Assembly: GCA_019054805.1 (NCBI GenBank)
Contig: JAHQIY010000011.1
Coordinates: 2,423,001-2,487,000 of the forward strand
DNA from: Brachionus manjavacas
Taxonomy: Eukaryota; Rotifera; Eurotatoria; Ploima; Brachionidae
Length of the DNA stretch: 64,000 bases
Reading direction: 5' to 3'
In this document: positions 41,546-53,800 of the stretch, in pieces
Position numbering within the stretch: the stretch's first letter is position 1
Layout of the letters: every line of letters begins with the position of its first letter
Program-made: the position numbers and the translations under genes
Notes under the pieces: model-generated
Database searches by the model: none
Told to the model about the DNA's origin: nothing
What the model saw: only the letters and a program-made list of their open reading frames with translations

Positions 41546-41590
41546 AATTTTCTTATAAAAAAAAAATTCGATTTCATCACTAATATTTTA

Positions 41591-43514
41591 TACTGAAGAC
41601 TCCATGTTTTTTCATACTCAATAAAAAACGTCTATTTTTACATCTCCCAATCTATGTTTTTTTGAAATTTTATTTTATTATTATTTTCCAATATTCGAGT
41701 AGTATTTATATACAAATACTCAGTAAGAGTGTCACTCAATATCTTAACTATATAACATGATGAATTGGATACCTGTCTAATTGTATTATTTTAACTCAAT
41801 TTAAATGCTGATAGAATAATCACAATTTTTTTCAAATGATTAAAATACTGCATAACAAGTCGAATTCATATTTTTAATGTAATAAATTTCTTCTAATCAA
41901 TTAAAATTTAGTACAAACTTCAAACAGAAAAAAATGAAAAAATATTTTATAGGATATAGTTTTTCTTTTGAATAAAATAGATAAATTTTTTTCCAGAGCA
42001 GTTCCGAACGGCGGCGCCTTCTATTCAGTCCTCATGATTGCAATATGATTAAAATATGTATTAAAAATATGTGCTTAATTAGTGTATAAAACAGACTTTT
42101 TTTAAGTCACAGTTTTAAGTCGAAGTCAGAAAACTTGAAGTCAAAGTCATGACTTTACTTAAAAAAAAAAAAAAAAAATTAAGTCATTGACTTGTGTTGT
42201 GTTGACTTGTGTAACAATAATAATAATGTTGTGTAACAAGTTTTCTTTTCGTTAAATTTAAATCCGCATATTTTGCAGTTTTCAATGACTCTTTTCACCA
42301 CCTTTTGAAAAATTATTTGAATTTCTCTTTTCCGGGTCATAGTGCAAACAAATCGCCACAGGTGCTGCTAACTTCTCTGGTTTAATTTTCCGGCTTCATT
42401 ATGTGACACATAGGACAGTGACAAAACATTTCATCCTTTTCGAATTCGCGAAATGAGAAACTTAAACATGGCAGACCAAAAAAAACTAACAATGATAGAC
42501 ATCAAAAATCAAAAAAGATTAAAAAAAAAAAGTGTTAATTACTTTTTTTGTATTTTTCCAAGGTTTTTTTGTTATTTTAATTATCTATATTAAAAAAATA
42601 AATATCTTCTAATAAAAACTTTTATCTACTTTTGTTAGCTTGTTTATATTTTAGTATTAGAAAAAATATCTGCTTAAAAAATAAACATTCTTATACAGAA
42701 AATACTTGATTTTTCGTTTTTTATTTAAATCACAAAAAAACTATTCAAAATATAAAAAAATCATCAATGAGCATTCTTCAACAGAGATTAGTGAAATTTA
42801 AAAAAAAGAGATTGCTTCGAATTAGATTTGTTTTATTCGTTTAATTTAGTATTTGTAAATTTTCCGAATAATTATAAATAAAATATTATGATCACCTTTG
42901 AGCTTTTATTATTATCCAACAGTGGCGTAGCAAGAAATCCGAAAACGGTGGTACAAAAAGTCTTTGCCCTGAGCCTCTCAATGGAGGGAAATAGATCCCT
43001 TTAAAAAATAATAAAACTTATATATTATTATTTATTCATGTTTGGTATTACTTTTTAAAAATCAGATTTTTGCCTCGCCCCTGATTACGCAAATATTATC
43101 CCATAAATGCAATAAATGCCTAATTGCACCTATCTGTATCAACTAATTATGATAAATTCCAAAATTTAATTTATCTCGGCATAGATCGAGTTAGCAGAAT
43201 AATGTCCGCTTTTTAATACAACATTCATATGAAGTCGATTAATGACATCATGAGACTATGAGATTATGTTAATCAACTCGGGGATCTATCAAAACATAGA
43301 AAAAAAATAAAGAAATCAAAACTTATGGAATTTTTTTAATTTAATTTCAATTTATTTCAAAATTACGAGGGCTCGGCAATGTAAAAAATATAAATAAATA
43401 AACGGTTAAACTTTTAGAGTTTTTAAGTTTTTTTCTTCAAAAGGCAAAAAAAAATAAAAAATAGAAAATATTACAAAGATTTTTTCATACTTGAAAAGTA
43501 AACAAACAAAAATT
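41591..43514. other. AT-rich spacer
   Basis: No gene recognised. An AAGTC/GACTT-rich run at 42105-42225 resembles the interior of the CAGAGTTG MITEs. A GC-richer stretch at 42265-42480 contains possible minus-strand CxxC codons (NCKICGF) but no open frame. Confidence 0.5.
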
Positions 43515-46140
43515 ATATTTATTTATGTGTTTTTAGTAGCGAGCTAGAGCTCCTTCAGAATAATTTATTAAAAAAATAAAAATTAAGTAAAAAAGCCAAA
43601 AAAAATGTAAAGAAAGTTTAAAAGACAAAAATTGAAAAAGGTTGTTACATGTGACAGATGTTTACATAGTTGAAGCTTCAGGATAAAAGGAGGAAATAGT
43701 AAGGTTGCAATTACACAATAGACATGGGTATTCAATATATCTTGATTCGAAACCTTCTTTGTATTCCTCCACTAGTCTGACAGCCACTGGAAAAGAATGA
43801 CTCAATCCTGTCCCAGCATATCTCTCACTCAACTCACAAAGCCGATTCGAGACTTTTAGTAATTTAAGTTTATTAAAAGCTTCATGATGCACGATGGTGG
43901 AGGGAGTATCATATTTTAACTTAAGAATAGATCTTACTGCTGAATTCTGAATTGCTTGTAGTTTTTTGATATTATTTTCTGAAAATGAATTCAAGCAAGG
44001 AAAAGAATAGTCTAAAATCGATCCGACTAAAGATTTATATAAATGTTCTAGTGTGTTTTGATTGAGACCCCATTTTTTGTTTGACAATATCTTAATAATA
44101 TTTAGTCTTTTGTTGCAGCGTTCTTTAATTTCGTCTACCAGTATATTAAAGTTTAACTAAGAATCAAATTTAATACCAATAAACTTGATTTCTTTTTGGC
44201 TCACTATTCTGTTTCCATAAATTTTTAAGTTTAGATTATCACCCTCTTTTTTGTACCTAGAAGACTACTGATCACGACTTTTCAACTGATATCTTCATTT
44301 TCCATTTAATAAGCCATTGTTCTAGTTCGTTGGTGTATTTATTAATCTTATTTTCTAGGTTCCCTTTCTTGTTATAAATGAAGAATGTAACTAGATCATC
44401 TGCGAAAGCAGAGAGTATTCATTATTTGTTTTGTTTCTTTTTGGGATGTCATTAATATATATACTAAATAAAAAAGGACTAATTATTGAGCCTTGAGGAA
44501 CACCTGCAGTTATTTGATATTCTTGGCTCAAATGGTCATTCACATTTACCTTAAATGTCCTAGTGTCTAAAAAGGATCTAATCCAGTTAGTCAAGTAATG
44601 AGATGGATTCATTTTGATCAATTTAAAAAGTAAACCTTCATGCCAAACCCTATCAAAGGCTTTAGAAATATCAAAAAAAAGGCTGCAAACTCTTTTTTTT
44701 CTTTTAAATGATTCCACAATTTTTTGAATTAAAAAGAAAAGATCATCTGATGTTCGCCGGTGTTTCCTAAATCCAGATTGCTCCTGGATAAGGAGTGAAT
44801 TTTGTTCCAAATATTTGTATAATCTTGAAAGTACTATGCGTTCCAGGAGCTTTCCTAAACAACTCGTTATACTAATTGTTCTATAATTTAAATGATCTTG
44901 TAAAGAGGAGGCTTTTTTTTGAATCATAGTAATGTTCGATGTTCTCCACGCTTTAGGGACTCTACCTTCTCCAAGAGATAAATTAAAAAGTTCTATAATT
45001 TCTATTAATGAATTTCTAGGTAAGTTTTTTAACATTAAATTATGAATTTGGTTTGGTCCTGATGCCGCTTCATTTTTCAATCTTTTTGAAGCCATGATTA
45101 ATTCATTCATTCAAATTGGATCATTAACATTACACTGATTATTGTTTCTAAAGAAATCAGAGTTAGAATTTAGTATTTCGAAATCTTTCTCGGTATCAAT
45201 TAATTCAGAATTAGGACTGAATATTGAAGATAAAAGTTCTCCGAAGCATTTTCCCTTTTCTTCATTTGTTTTGAATTTCTTTTCATTTAAAATCAAATTA
45301 GGAAATAAATTTGTTCCTTTTTTGTTCAAAATTTATTTATTTTTTTCCAAAAAGGTCTTCTTGTCAGTGGGTTTTTTCCCATTTTCTCAATAAAATCAAA
45401 CCAATTTTGATTCCAGAATTTCTTTAAAGAGGCCTTTAACTCCAATGCAAGTTGATTAAATTTTTTCTTGAGAATTTGACAGCGGGTTTTCTGAAAGTTT
45501 CTTCTTAATTTCTTACGTTCTTTGATCAAATTAACAATGTTCGGTGGAAGACTCGTTTTGTAGATTTTCTGAGAAAGATATGGAATGCTTTTATGTGAAG
45601 CATAAATAATTTTTTCTGTAATTTTATCATTTAGTTGATCTATTGTGAGGGACTTTTCAATGATATTCTATTTCAATGATATTATATTTGAGAATTTAAA
45701 ATCTCGCTAAATAATTGCCATTTCGCTTTCTTCGTTAAATTTTTTAACTGTTGATTTTTTTTCTAATTGATAGTCCATAGAAATTGATGCTTCGATTGGG
45801 AAATGGTCACTAGTCATGTCTTGACTATTTAAGACATTGAAGTCGGTAATTTTATCAATTAATAGAGATGAAACTTAAAAGATATCAAGAATTTCAAAGT
45901 AATTCTTATTAAAAATATTGAAAGTAGGACGCTTATCATTGATTACTGAAAAGTCTAACTCCTTGATTATTCTTTCCAACATTCTGCCGTTTTCATTTTC
46001 CCCTACGCAGCCTATTTGCTTTGTTCTAGCGTTAAGATCACAAACTAAAATGTAGTTTCTACATTTTTTATTTACTGTTTTAAAAAACTCAAAGTTCAGA
46101 AGCACTTTGGGTGGATTATAAAGACTAAATGTAAAAAATT
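43515..46140 (-). mobile_element. LINE family A copy 2, 3' part (rest at 48668-49430)
   Basis: Minus strand from 46140: endonuclease C-terminus (FTFSLYNPPKVLLNFEFF, VCDLNARTKQIGCVGENENG), linker (ERKKLRRNFQKTRCQI), RT (SGPNQIHNLMLKNLP, FDISKAFDRVWHEG, AGVPQGSIISPFLFSIYIND, then FADD after a one-base shift near 44405), C-terminal domain (KKWGLNQNTLEHLYKSL, FPCLNS, AIQNSAVRSILKLKYD), and 3' UTR ending at 43515-43558 in the AGGAGCTCTAGCTCG hairpin and an AAATAAATA tail. This is the fullest family A copy here. Several frameshifts inactivate it. Its 5' end is displaced to 48668-49430 by insertion of copy 3. Confidence 0.9.
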
Positions 46141-48662
46141 CATTATTCTTTCATTATTTAACAATTCATAAATATTGAGGAGGAATAGCTATTTTAGTAA
46201 AGGAAGGAATAGAATTTATTCAAGACTTCACATTTGAAGAGTTTTCCTCAGAGATTCTTTCAATTAAGTTAAAATCAGGAAAAAATGGTCAATTTTACGT
46301 GTTAAGCCTCTACAACCCACCAAATGTACTTCTGAATTTTGATCTTTTTGTAAAAATAAACAGTAAATGTAAAAACTTTATTCTTGGTGGTGATCTTAAC
46401 GCTCGGACAAAACAAATAGGTTGTCTAGGAGAAAATCAAAATGGTATTATTTTGGAAAGGATAATTAATGAATTAGATTTTTCCGTATTTTATGACAGTA
46501 CTTCACTTTTAATATCTCTAATAGAGAATATTTTGAAATCCTTGATTTGTTTTTAGTTTCATCCTCAGTAATAAATAAAATAAGTGAGTTTCGAGTTCTC
46601 AATAATGAAGATATTACAAGTGACCAATTTCCAATCGAAACCTCCATAGCTTTCGATTACTTATTTACCTCAAAATCCCAATCAAAAAAGTTTAATTATA
46701 AAAAAGCAGATTGGCATTTATTTCGTGAAGTTCTAAATGTCCCAAGCCATTACTTAGTTGCTTCTTCGGGGACGATTCACGAACAAAACGAAATAATTAC
46801 TAACAAAATATTGTCTGCTGCACAAAAAAGTATACCTTTTCAGTCTCAAAAAGTTTTCAAGAGCAGTCTACCTCCTTATATTGTAGATGTGATTAAAGAA
46901 CGTAGGGAAATAAGCAGATATTTTCAAAAAACTCGCTGTAAAATTACGAAACAAAGAAATAATCAATTAACATTCGAAATTAAAATTAGCTTAAAAAAAT
47001 TTTGGAATCAAAATTGGTCTGATTTTATTAAAAAGATGGTGAAAAATCCACTATCAAGCAGGCCATTTTTGAAAAAAATAAATAAGTTTAGATCAAGAAA
47101 AGGATCAAATTTAATCCCGACCCTAACTCTAAACAATCAGGATTTTAATACAGATGAGGAAAAAGGAAAGTTGTTTGGAGAAATATTATCCACAACATTT
47201 AGCCTTAATACTGACCTTGAAAACACTGAAAATATTCAGAAATAACTCACTCCAATTTAAAATATTTTTAGAGCAATAGTCAGCCAAAATTTAACAAACC
47301 GATTAGCTTTAATGAAATGAAATTGGCATTAAAAAAGCTGAAGGGAGAAGCAGCTTGCGGACCTGACCTTATCCACAATCTAATGTTAAAAAATCTACCT
47401 ATAAATTCATTAAATGAGATAATAGATCTTTTCAACCTTAGTTTCAAAGAAGGTACAGTTCCTAAAGCTTGGAAAAGTGCCAATATCACAATAATACCTA
47501 AGAAATCTTCTCCTACACAAGACCCTTCTAATTGTCGACCAATTAGTATTACTAGCTGTCTTGGTAAACTGCTTGAACGTATTATTTTTTCAAGATTATA
47601 TGATTTCTTTGAGAAAAATTCGTTGCTAATCCAGGAACAATCTGGTTTTAGAAAATATCGAAGAACAGCAGATAATTTAGTTTTCCTTATCCAAAAAGTT
47701 GTCGAATCATTTAATAGAAAGAAAAAAGTATGTTGCTTATTTTTTGAAATTTCCAAAGCTTTCGACAAGGTTTGGCATGAAGGTATAATTTATAAGCTTA
47801 TAAAGATAAATATACCTGCCTATTTAATTTATGGGATTAAATCATTTCTGAGTTGTAGAACATTTAAGGTAAATATAAATGATCACATTAGTGATGAATT
47901 CAAAATATCTGCTGGCGTTCCTCAAGGATCAGTTATTAGTCCTTTATTATTTAGTATATTTATTAATGATATTCCTTAAAAAAAATTAAAGAACGTTGCA
48001 ATTCAAGGCTAAATTTAATCAAAATCTTGTCAAATAAAAAATGGGGCCTAGACTTTAAAACTTTAGGAAATCTTTATAAGTCTTTGATAGGATCTATTCT
48101 AGATCATTCTTTTCCTTGTCTTAACTCTCTTTCAGAAACTAATATAAAAAGGTTAGAAGTAATACAGAATTCAGCAGTTCGTTCTATACTAAAATTTAGA
48201 TATGATACTCCTTCCAACATATTACATCATGAGGCAAATAATAAACTTAAACTACTAACAGTCTCAAATCGACTTTTTGAGTTAAGTGAGAGATATGTTA
48301 GTGCTCGGCTGAGCCACTCTGTTCCACTGGTTGTCAGACTGGTGGAATAATATAGCAAAGGTTTCGAATCAAGAAATATCGAGTACCCAACTCCATTGTG
48401 TAATTGCTACCTTACTATTTCTTTTTTAATTCCTGAACCATCAAATGTTAAAAAAAAATGTATTCTGTAAATCTCTATCTTTATCAATTCTTAATATTTC
48501 TTTATTTATTTTTAATTTTAATATTTTCCTATTTTTTAACTTATATTATTTTTACTTTTATTCAATTCTATTTAACTTTATTTTGATTTCTATTTTATTT
48601 TTGTTCTTTAAAATCTGAAGGAGCTTAAGCTCGATACAGAAATACAAATAAATAAATAAATA
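46141..48662 (+). mobile_element. LINE family A copy 3, inserted into copy 2 in opposite orientation
   Basis: Plus strand: endonuclease from YEGGIAILVKEG-like GGIAILVKEGIEFIQDF through LNARTKQIGC, a frameshift near 46500, linker (QKVFKSSLPPYIVDVIKERR), RT N-terminal half (CGPDLIHNLMLKNLP, FEISKAFDKVWHEG, AGVPQGSVISPLLFSIFIND), then an abrupt jump at 47980 to KERCNSRLNLIKILSNKKWG. About 300 bp including the FADD box are deleted compared with copy 2. The C-terminus (SFPCLNS, VIQNSAVRSILKF) is otherwise intact. It ends at 48615-48662 with GAGCTTAAGCTC and AAATA units. It is 5' truncated in the endonuclease. Confidence 0.9.
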
Positions 48663-48667
48663 ATAAT

Positions 48668-49430
48668 TTCTTAATTTCATTTTTATACAAAGGAGTTCGG
48701 AATTGAATTCCTCATAAGAGAAATCTTGTATAAATTCAATTCCTTCTTTAATTAAAATAGCTACTCCTCCTTCATACTTGTTGCGTGGTTTTGTTATGAA
48801 TTGATAATTGTGAAAATCAAGATAAATATTTGCCTCACTCAAATCTATCTTTAGTTCATTGAGTAAAACAATGTCGGGACATTTTTGAGCTAAAAAATTG
48901 GCTAAGAGATGAACCCTCCTAGGTAAATGAAGACAATTCCAGTGTGTAATTACTAACCTTGTTTTATTAAGAGGTTTTGTTCTTAAAATTGATTTATTTA
49001 TCTTGTTGTTCATTCTAAATTTTCTTCAATGTTGTTTTGACTGGCAATTTGCTGACCAACTTCGTTAGATGATTGATCTACTTGAATTGAACATTCAGTT
49101 GTTGAACTGTTTGATTCAGACTCGAAGGTATTGTCGTTTCCATTTTCTAAGACAACTAATGGTATCTTTGATTCTTTTTCGGTAGCTCTTTTTCATTTGG
49201 ATCAGATTCGGAAAATCTCTTGATTTGATTTTTGGTTTGGAAAAAAGTTTCTGTCTCATTCGGATCATTTGAGCGTACATTGACAGGTGACTGACATAGT
49301 GGTAGAAAATCGTTTAAACGACTTACCAAATGGTCTTCTAAAACGGGAGTCTTAAGGTCTTGTGGGCTAATTTGGGATAATATAGTTTATTCATTGTTTA
49401 AGTAACTTTCAATATTTATAAGCGGTGATA
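48668..49430 (-). mobile_element. LINE family A copy 2, 5' part: ORF1 remnant and endonuclease start
   Basis: From 49013 the minus strand starts the second ORF: MNNKINKSILRTKPLNKTRL, VITHWNCLHLPR, CPDIVLLNELKIDL (a conserved endonuclease glutamate) and EGGVAILIKEGIEFIQDF. It is cut at LLCIKMKLRN (48668), which is where copy 2 resumes at 46140. Further upstream, 49400-49020 gives ORF1-like pieces with frameshifts (RLNDFLPLCQSPVNVRS, VQQLNVQFK). Together with 43515-46140 this makes one near-full-length element split by copy 3. Confidence 0.85.
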
Positions 49431-50821
49431 ATTTTATTTAAGCCTGTATGTTCTTAGCGCTTCCTTGAAAATAGTGTTAATTTAGAAGAATATAGCATGA
49501 TATGTATGAAAAAAAATTTCACACATTCATTATAAGATGAATTAAGGTTTATCAAAGTAAAATCAGAAAATCAAAAAACGAAGAATTTTATTGTATTCAA
49601 TTTTTTTATTTTCCTATTCATTTTTTTGTTCAATATTTTCAATTCAAAAATAAATTGAATAAAAAAAATTTTCATTGAATATCTTTTTTAACTAATTCAA
49701 TTTTTTCTTTAACTCACGTGAAAACTTCACGCCAGTGAGTTCACTCAATATGTATATTAAATTTATGTGTTGAAAATTGAAAAATATATATGATAACTAA
49801 ATTTGGTTCGATGCAGCCTTCAATTTCAAGGTTAATCAACAGGCTAGTGTCCATGCCTCATGAGACTGATTAACACTTCATTTATTAATTTAATTATTAT
49901 TTTTAAAAAAATTATATATATTAAAAATATAAAAATTAAAAAAATATGAATAGAGTCATTGATTTCAAAGTTAAATAATTCAAATTATGAGACAAAATCT
50001 TTTAAATTAAATTTAAGTGCTGAAAATTGAAAAAATGTTAACTAAATTTGATTCCATGAAGCTTTGATCTTGACGGAATATTTCAACAACTTTCCCACTG
50101 TTAAATTTTAATTTAATTAATATATATTTGTCAATTCTATATTTTTTTCTATGTTTTAATGAATCCCCAATCGACTCTGCAAAACCAAATCACTTTCAAC
50201 AACAACAAAAAAAGATGGGAGTTTAGATAAGATAAAGGACGGATCAATTACTTAGTTGTTTTCGATTATCATTCAATCAATTGAATCCATACTTCTTTTT
50301 AACTATCCACAATTAAACATTACAGTAATAAATTAATTTTCTATCATGTCAGTGAAACACATGAAATGGACTTGATATGCACAACATTTAGTCGGATCTG
50401 ACATTTGGGCAATGTTTTACATGTAAGGACACAAAATAAATTGTTTCACTTTAGAATTCAAATAACCACTTGGTTTGTACAGCAGTGATTTACAGTGCAT
50501 TGAGAGATGAGCTGCAAATTTCAACGTGAGCTAATACTGAACGTTTGGCCGTCGACACAGTCTAATGAAATGCAAGTAAACACATTCGATTAATTTTTGA
50601 TTAATTTATTAAAAATTTCATCGTGACAAACAATCATTATTAATTTCTAATCAACGAAAAAAAATAAACAACAATACTTGAAAAATATTCTTTTTTTTGT
50701 TTGTTTGTTAAAAACTCAAAATTAAAAAAATTAAATGATTTAAAATAAGTAACACTTAGAATAGAATGTCAGAATTAGACACGTCTCACATTGAATGATT
50801 GTGCCAAGAACTGAGCTGCAC
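49431..50821. other. AT-rich spacer with a LINE 3' scrap
   Basis: At 49820-49895 the minus-sense 3' sequence of the element in the NOC4L intron recurs (AGGTTAATCAACAGGCTAGT). A minus-strand polyadenylation signal for the RBM15-like gene lies at 50610-50605. Nothing else recognised. Confidence 0.5.
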
Positions 50822-53800
50822 TCAAGCACTGCTGGCCTTGAGCAAAACACAAACCAAAAAGCTGTCCTGCTCTTCGTGCAGCTGCTCGGTCCTGAAGCCG
50901 GACAGCAACTGCTTGAACACTTTGCTCGCCAGATTAGAGCTGGCCGTGAATATGTTCAAGTTGGCGTGGACGCGGCTGTCATCGGGCAAACTGACCACCC
51001 CCGCCGCGCACTTCTGATTCAAATAGGACACCAAGTTGTGCAAGGACCTCTTGTGCAGCAGACTTTTGTCCGACTTGGTCAAGTCGGTGGCCACGCACAA
51101 AAACACCGAATAGGTAACCGAGTCATCAGTGTCAAATGTTTCGCTCAGCTTCTTCTCTATGTCGTCCAGTTTGGACGAGTCCAAACGAATGCGTTGATTT
51201 ATCTGTAAATTGATGTCGTTGTTGTCGGCGGGCAAAAAGCTCTCGCTCAGCTGTTTGTTGCCGGCCATCAGATAAAACTTGACCGGAAAGGAGTTTTTTT
51301 TCAGGGTCAACTGGCCGGCCCAGCTGGAATAGGGCTCCAGGAGAGCTTTCATGTCGGCCACGCTCTTGATCGATTTGGTCATGACCGATCTGGACAAGTG
51401 CACATGGGACTCGTCCAGCAGCCAGTTGGTGGGCTTGATGACGTGTCGCGCGGGCCCGCTCTCTTCGATCTCGCCTTCGTCCCTCTGCTTGCCCAGGTCG
51501 AATTGCCGCTTGTCCGCGTGGCTGTCGTTGCCATTGTTGTGTCCGTTGGGAGAGGAGGAGCGCTTTTGGGTCTTGGGCTGGACAGGACTGGCCGACCTGG
51601 AGCTGGAGCGGTTCTTGGAGCCGACCGCGTCCACCCGCCTCACGTTGTCTATCTTGGTGATTATGATGTTCTCGTAGTTGGGCTTTGGTTCGGCACCATT
51701 GGGCATCTTTGGCTTCTTGCTCTTCGATTCTGCCGAGTCGTCCTCGGCCACTTGAGTGTCCGGCTGGGCGAGGCGCCGCTTGGGCGGGCTGGCCGGCGAC
51801 CGCGACTTTCTCAGCTTGGGCTGCAGAAGGTTGAATTTTTTGGGATCGTGAAAATCGATGCGCAGCTTGTCGGAGCGCGGCAGGCTTTTGTTGCGCAGCT
51901 CGTAGCGCACCTCCTCGGCATGGCTTACGTTGTAGAATAGGACAAAGGCGTAGTTGTTCGGACTGGTGTAGAGTATGTCGTATTTGCTCGAGTCGGTGGT
52001 TTTCAGTATGCTCTTGATTTTTTTCTCCAGGTCGCGGATGTTCGAGCTGTCTCGCAGGCCTCCGATCCACAGACAATTAGTTGCTTGCACTTTACCTGAA
52101 TTAAATGATAATTTTTAATATGATTTGGTGTGGACAAGTAGGGGTAATGATCTTTAAGTTTAGACGCATGGTGGTCAAATGGCTTATTATTAATCGATTA
52201 CTAAGCTGGCCGATAAATCGAACAACACAAATGGTGATCGTGGTTTCATAAGTGAAATAATTAAAGACTATTCAAAAATTAAAGTTAAACATTATTTAAG
52301 AAATTTAGCTTTAATCGTAGATTACTAATTTACTAATTAATTTTTAAATTGTTTATATATGTTTCAATTTTATTTTCATTAACTAATTAATAAAATAAAA
52401 TTTTCGTCAAGTTTATATTTAGTCTAATTAATTTTTCGTCTAAAATATTCTAGTTAATTCAAGCAAAGTCATAATTAAAGACGTCAAGATTTAGTGTCGA
52501 TTAATTTATCAAGTCAAATTAATGACGGCAAAATTACACACGTCAAAATAACCGTCCACCAAATTTTCACTCAAAAAAAAATTCAGAGTTTCAATGGCTT
52601 TTTTTGACAAAAAGAAATTTACGTAAATTTAGTAATATTTTATTTTTCTATATTTTTATTCTGAAGGAGCACTAGCTCGCTACAGATAAACAAATAAATA
52701 AATACGTAAATTTACGTATATTTTGACTTTTTTTCTTGAAAAAATGGTAAAATTTTGTAAATTAATTTTATTTCATGAAAAATGCTTTTTAAAGACATTG
52801 TTTGACCTAGCAGTTTGGCCAATCTCCATTTTTTTATCAGGATTTTTATTACCTTAATTATTATTACTTTATTCTTATTATCATATTTGGAAAAAAAATA
52901 CTTTTTTAAATGATTAATGTATGCTTGGCATTAAGCTGGAGTAAGTTTTCTTTGAAACTAGAAAGATTAGAAAATATGGAAAAAGGAAATAATACAAAAT
53001 CGAAAGAAAAAGAATTTTTATTGTCCCCTAAACTAAAACCCAAAATTGATGCCAAAACGATAAGTGATTCTGATAAAGATTCCTCTGGTGTTTGTAAGTA
53101 AATTTGTTTAAATTCATTTTTCGAAAAAATTACCAAGTATTCTTTCAAGTAAGGCACACAAAAGGATTTTACCAATGAATTGAGAAAAAAATTTAAACAA
53201 AAATTTCCTCATCATCCGAAAGAGACGATTGAGTTTTACCAATAAAATAATGAGGCTTTAATTGAAATAAAAAGTAATTAAAAATGAACCATAAAAAAAA
53301 TTTCGTAAATTTTCGTAAAATCCACATGTCAAATCAGGACTGTATTTATGGCATTGTATATTTTTATTCAAACCTTCCGAAAATTAAAATAAAATATAAT
53401 TCTTGTTCATTTATTTAAATGGACAAAATTGAGCTTTTTAAACTTGGATGATGAACCAGCATGAAAAAAAATCAGGTTGGCTTAGTTTTTTTTTGGAGCA
53501 ACTATTTTATTTATCATATAAAAATAAATTTTAAAAAATTATTTTCTTTTTTTTTTCAGAGGCAAAATTAACTGATTAGAAAATTGAACAAGTCTCGTGC
53601 AAAACTTTTTTGTCTATAATCTCAAGCTATTTCAACTTTTTCATTTTTTTTTATTTTTTATTCTAAAGGAGCATTAGCTTGGTACAGATTAACAAATAAA
53701 TAAATAAATAAAAATAATCCAAATAAAGAGGAAAAGGATTTCTTTCACGTCAATTTCACAGTCTATTTATCGTATCAACAATGCATTAAAGATTTTAAAG

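Larger units (their letters stand above)
38258..41582 (+). mobile_element. hAT transposon with perfect TIR and 8-bp TSD (decayed)
   Basis: The left terminus TAGTGATGAAATCGAA (38258-38273, duplicated at 38736-38751) is matched exactly by the complement at 41567-41582. ATATTTTA flanks both sides (38250-38257, duplicated at 38728-38735, and 41583-41590), the 8-bp target duplication expected of hAT. Subterminal 29-bp repeats lie in inverted orientation at the two ends. The transposase within is broken. The element is structurally complete but cannot encode its own enzyme. Confidence 0.92.

Noticed and set aside
51132..52076. A 314-codon minus-strand frame overlapping the SPOC exon, and plus-strand frames at 50795-51940
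   Set aside because: Alternative frames of the GC-rich RBM15-like exon; low-complexity Arg/Gln/Ala content typical of shifted reading.
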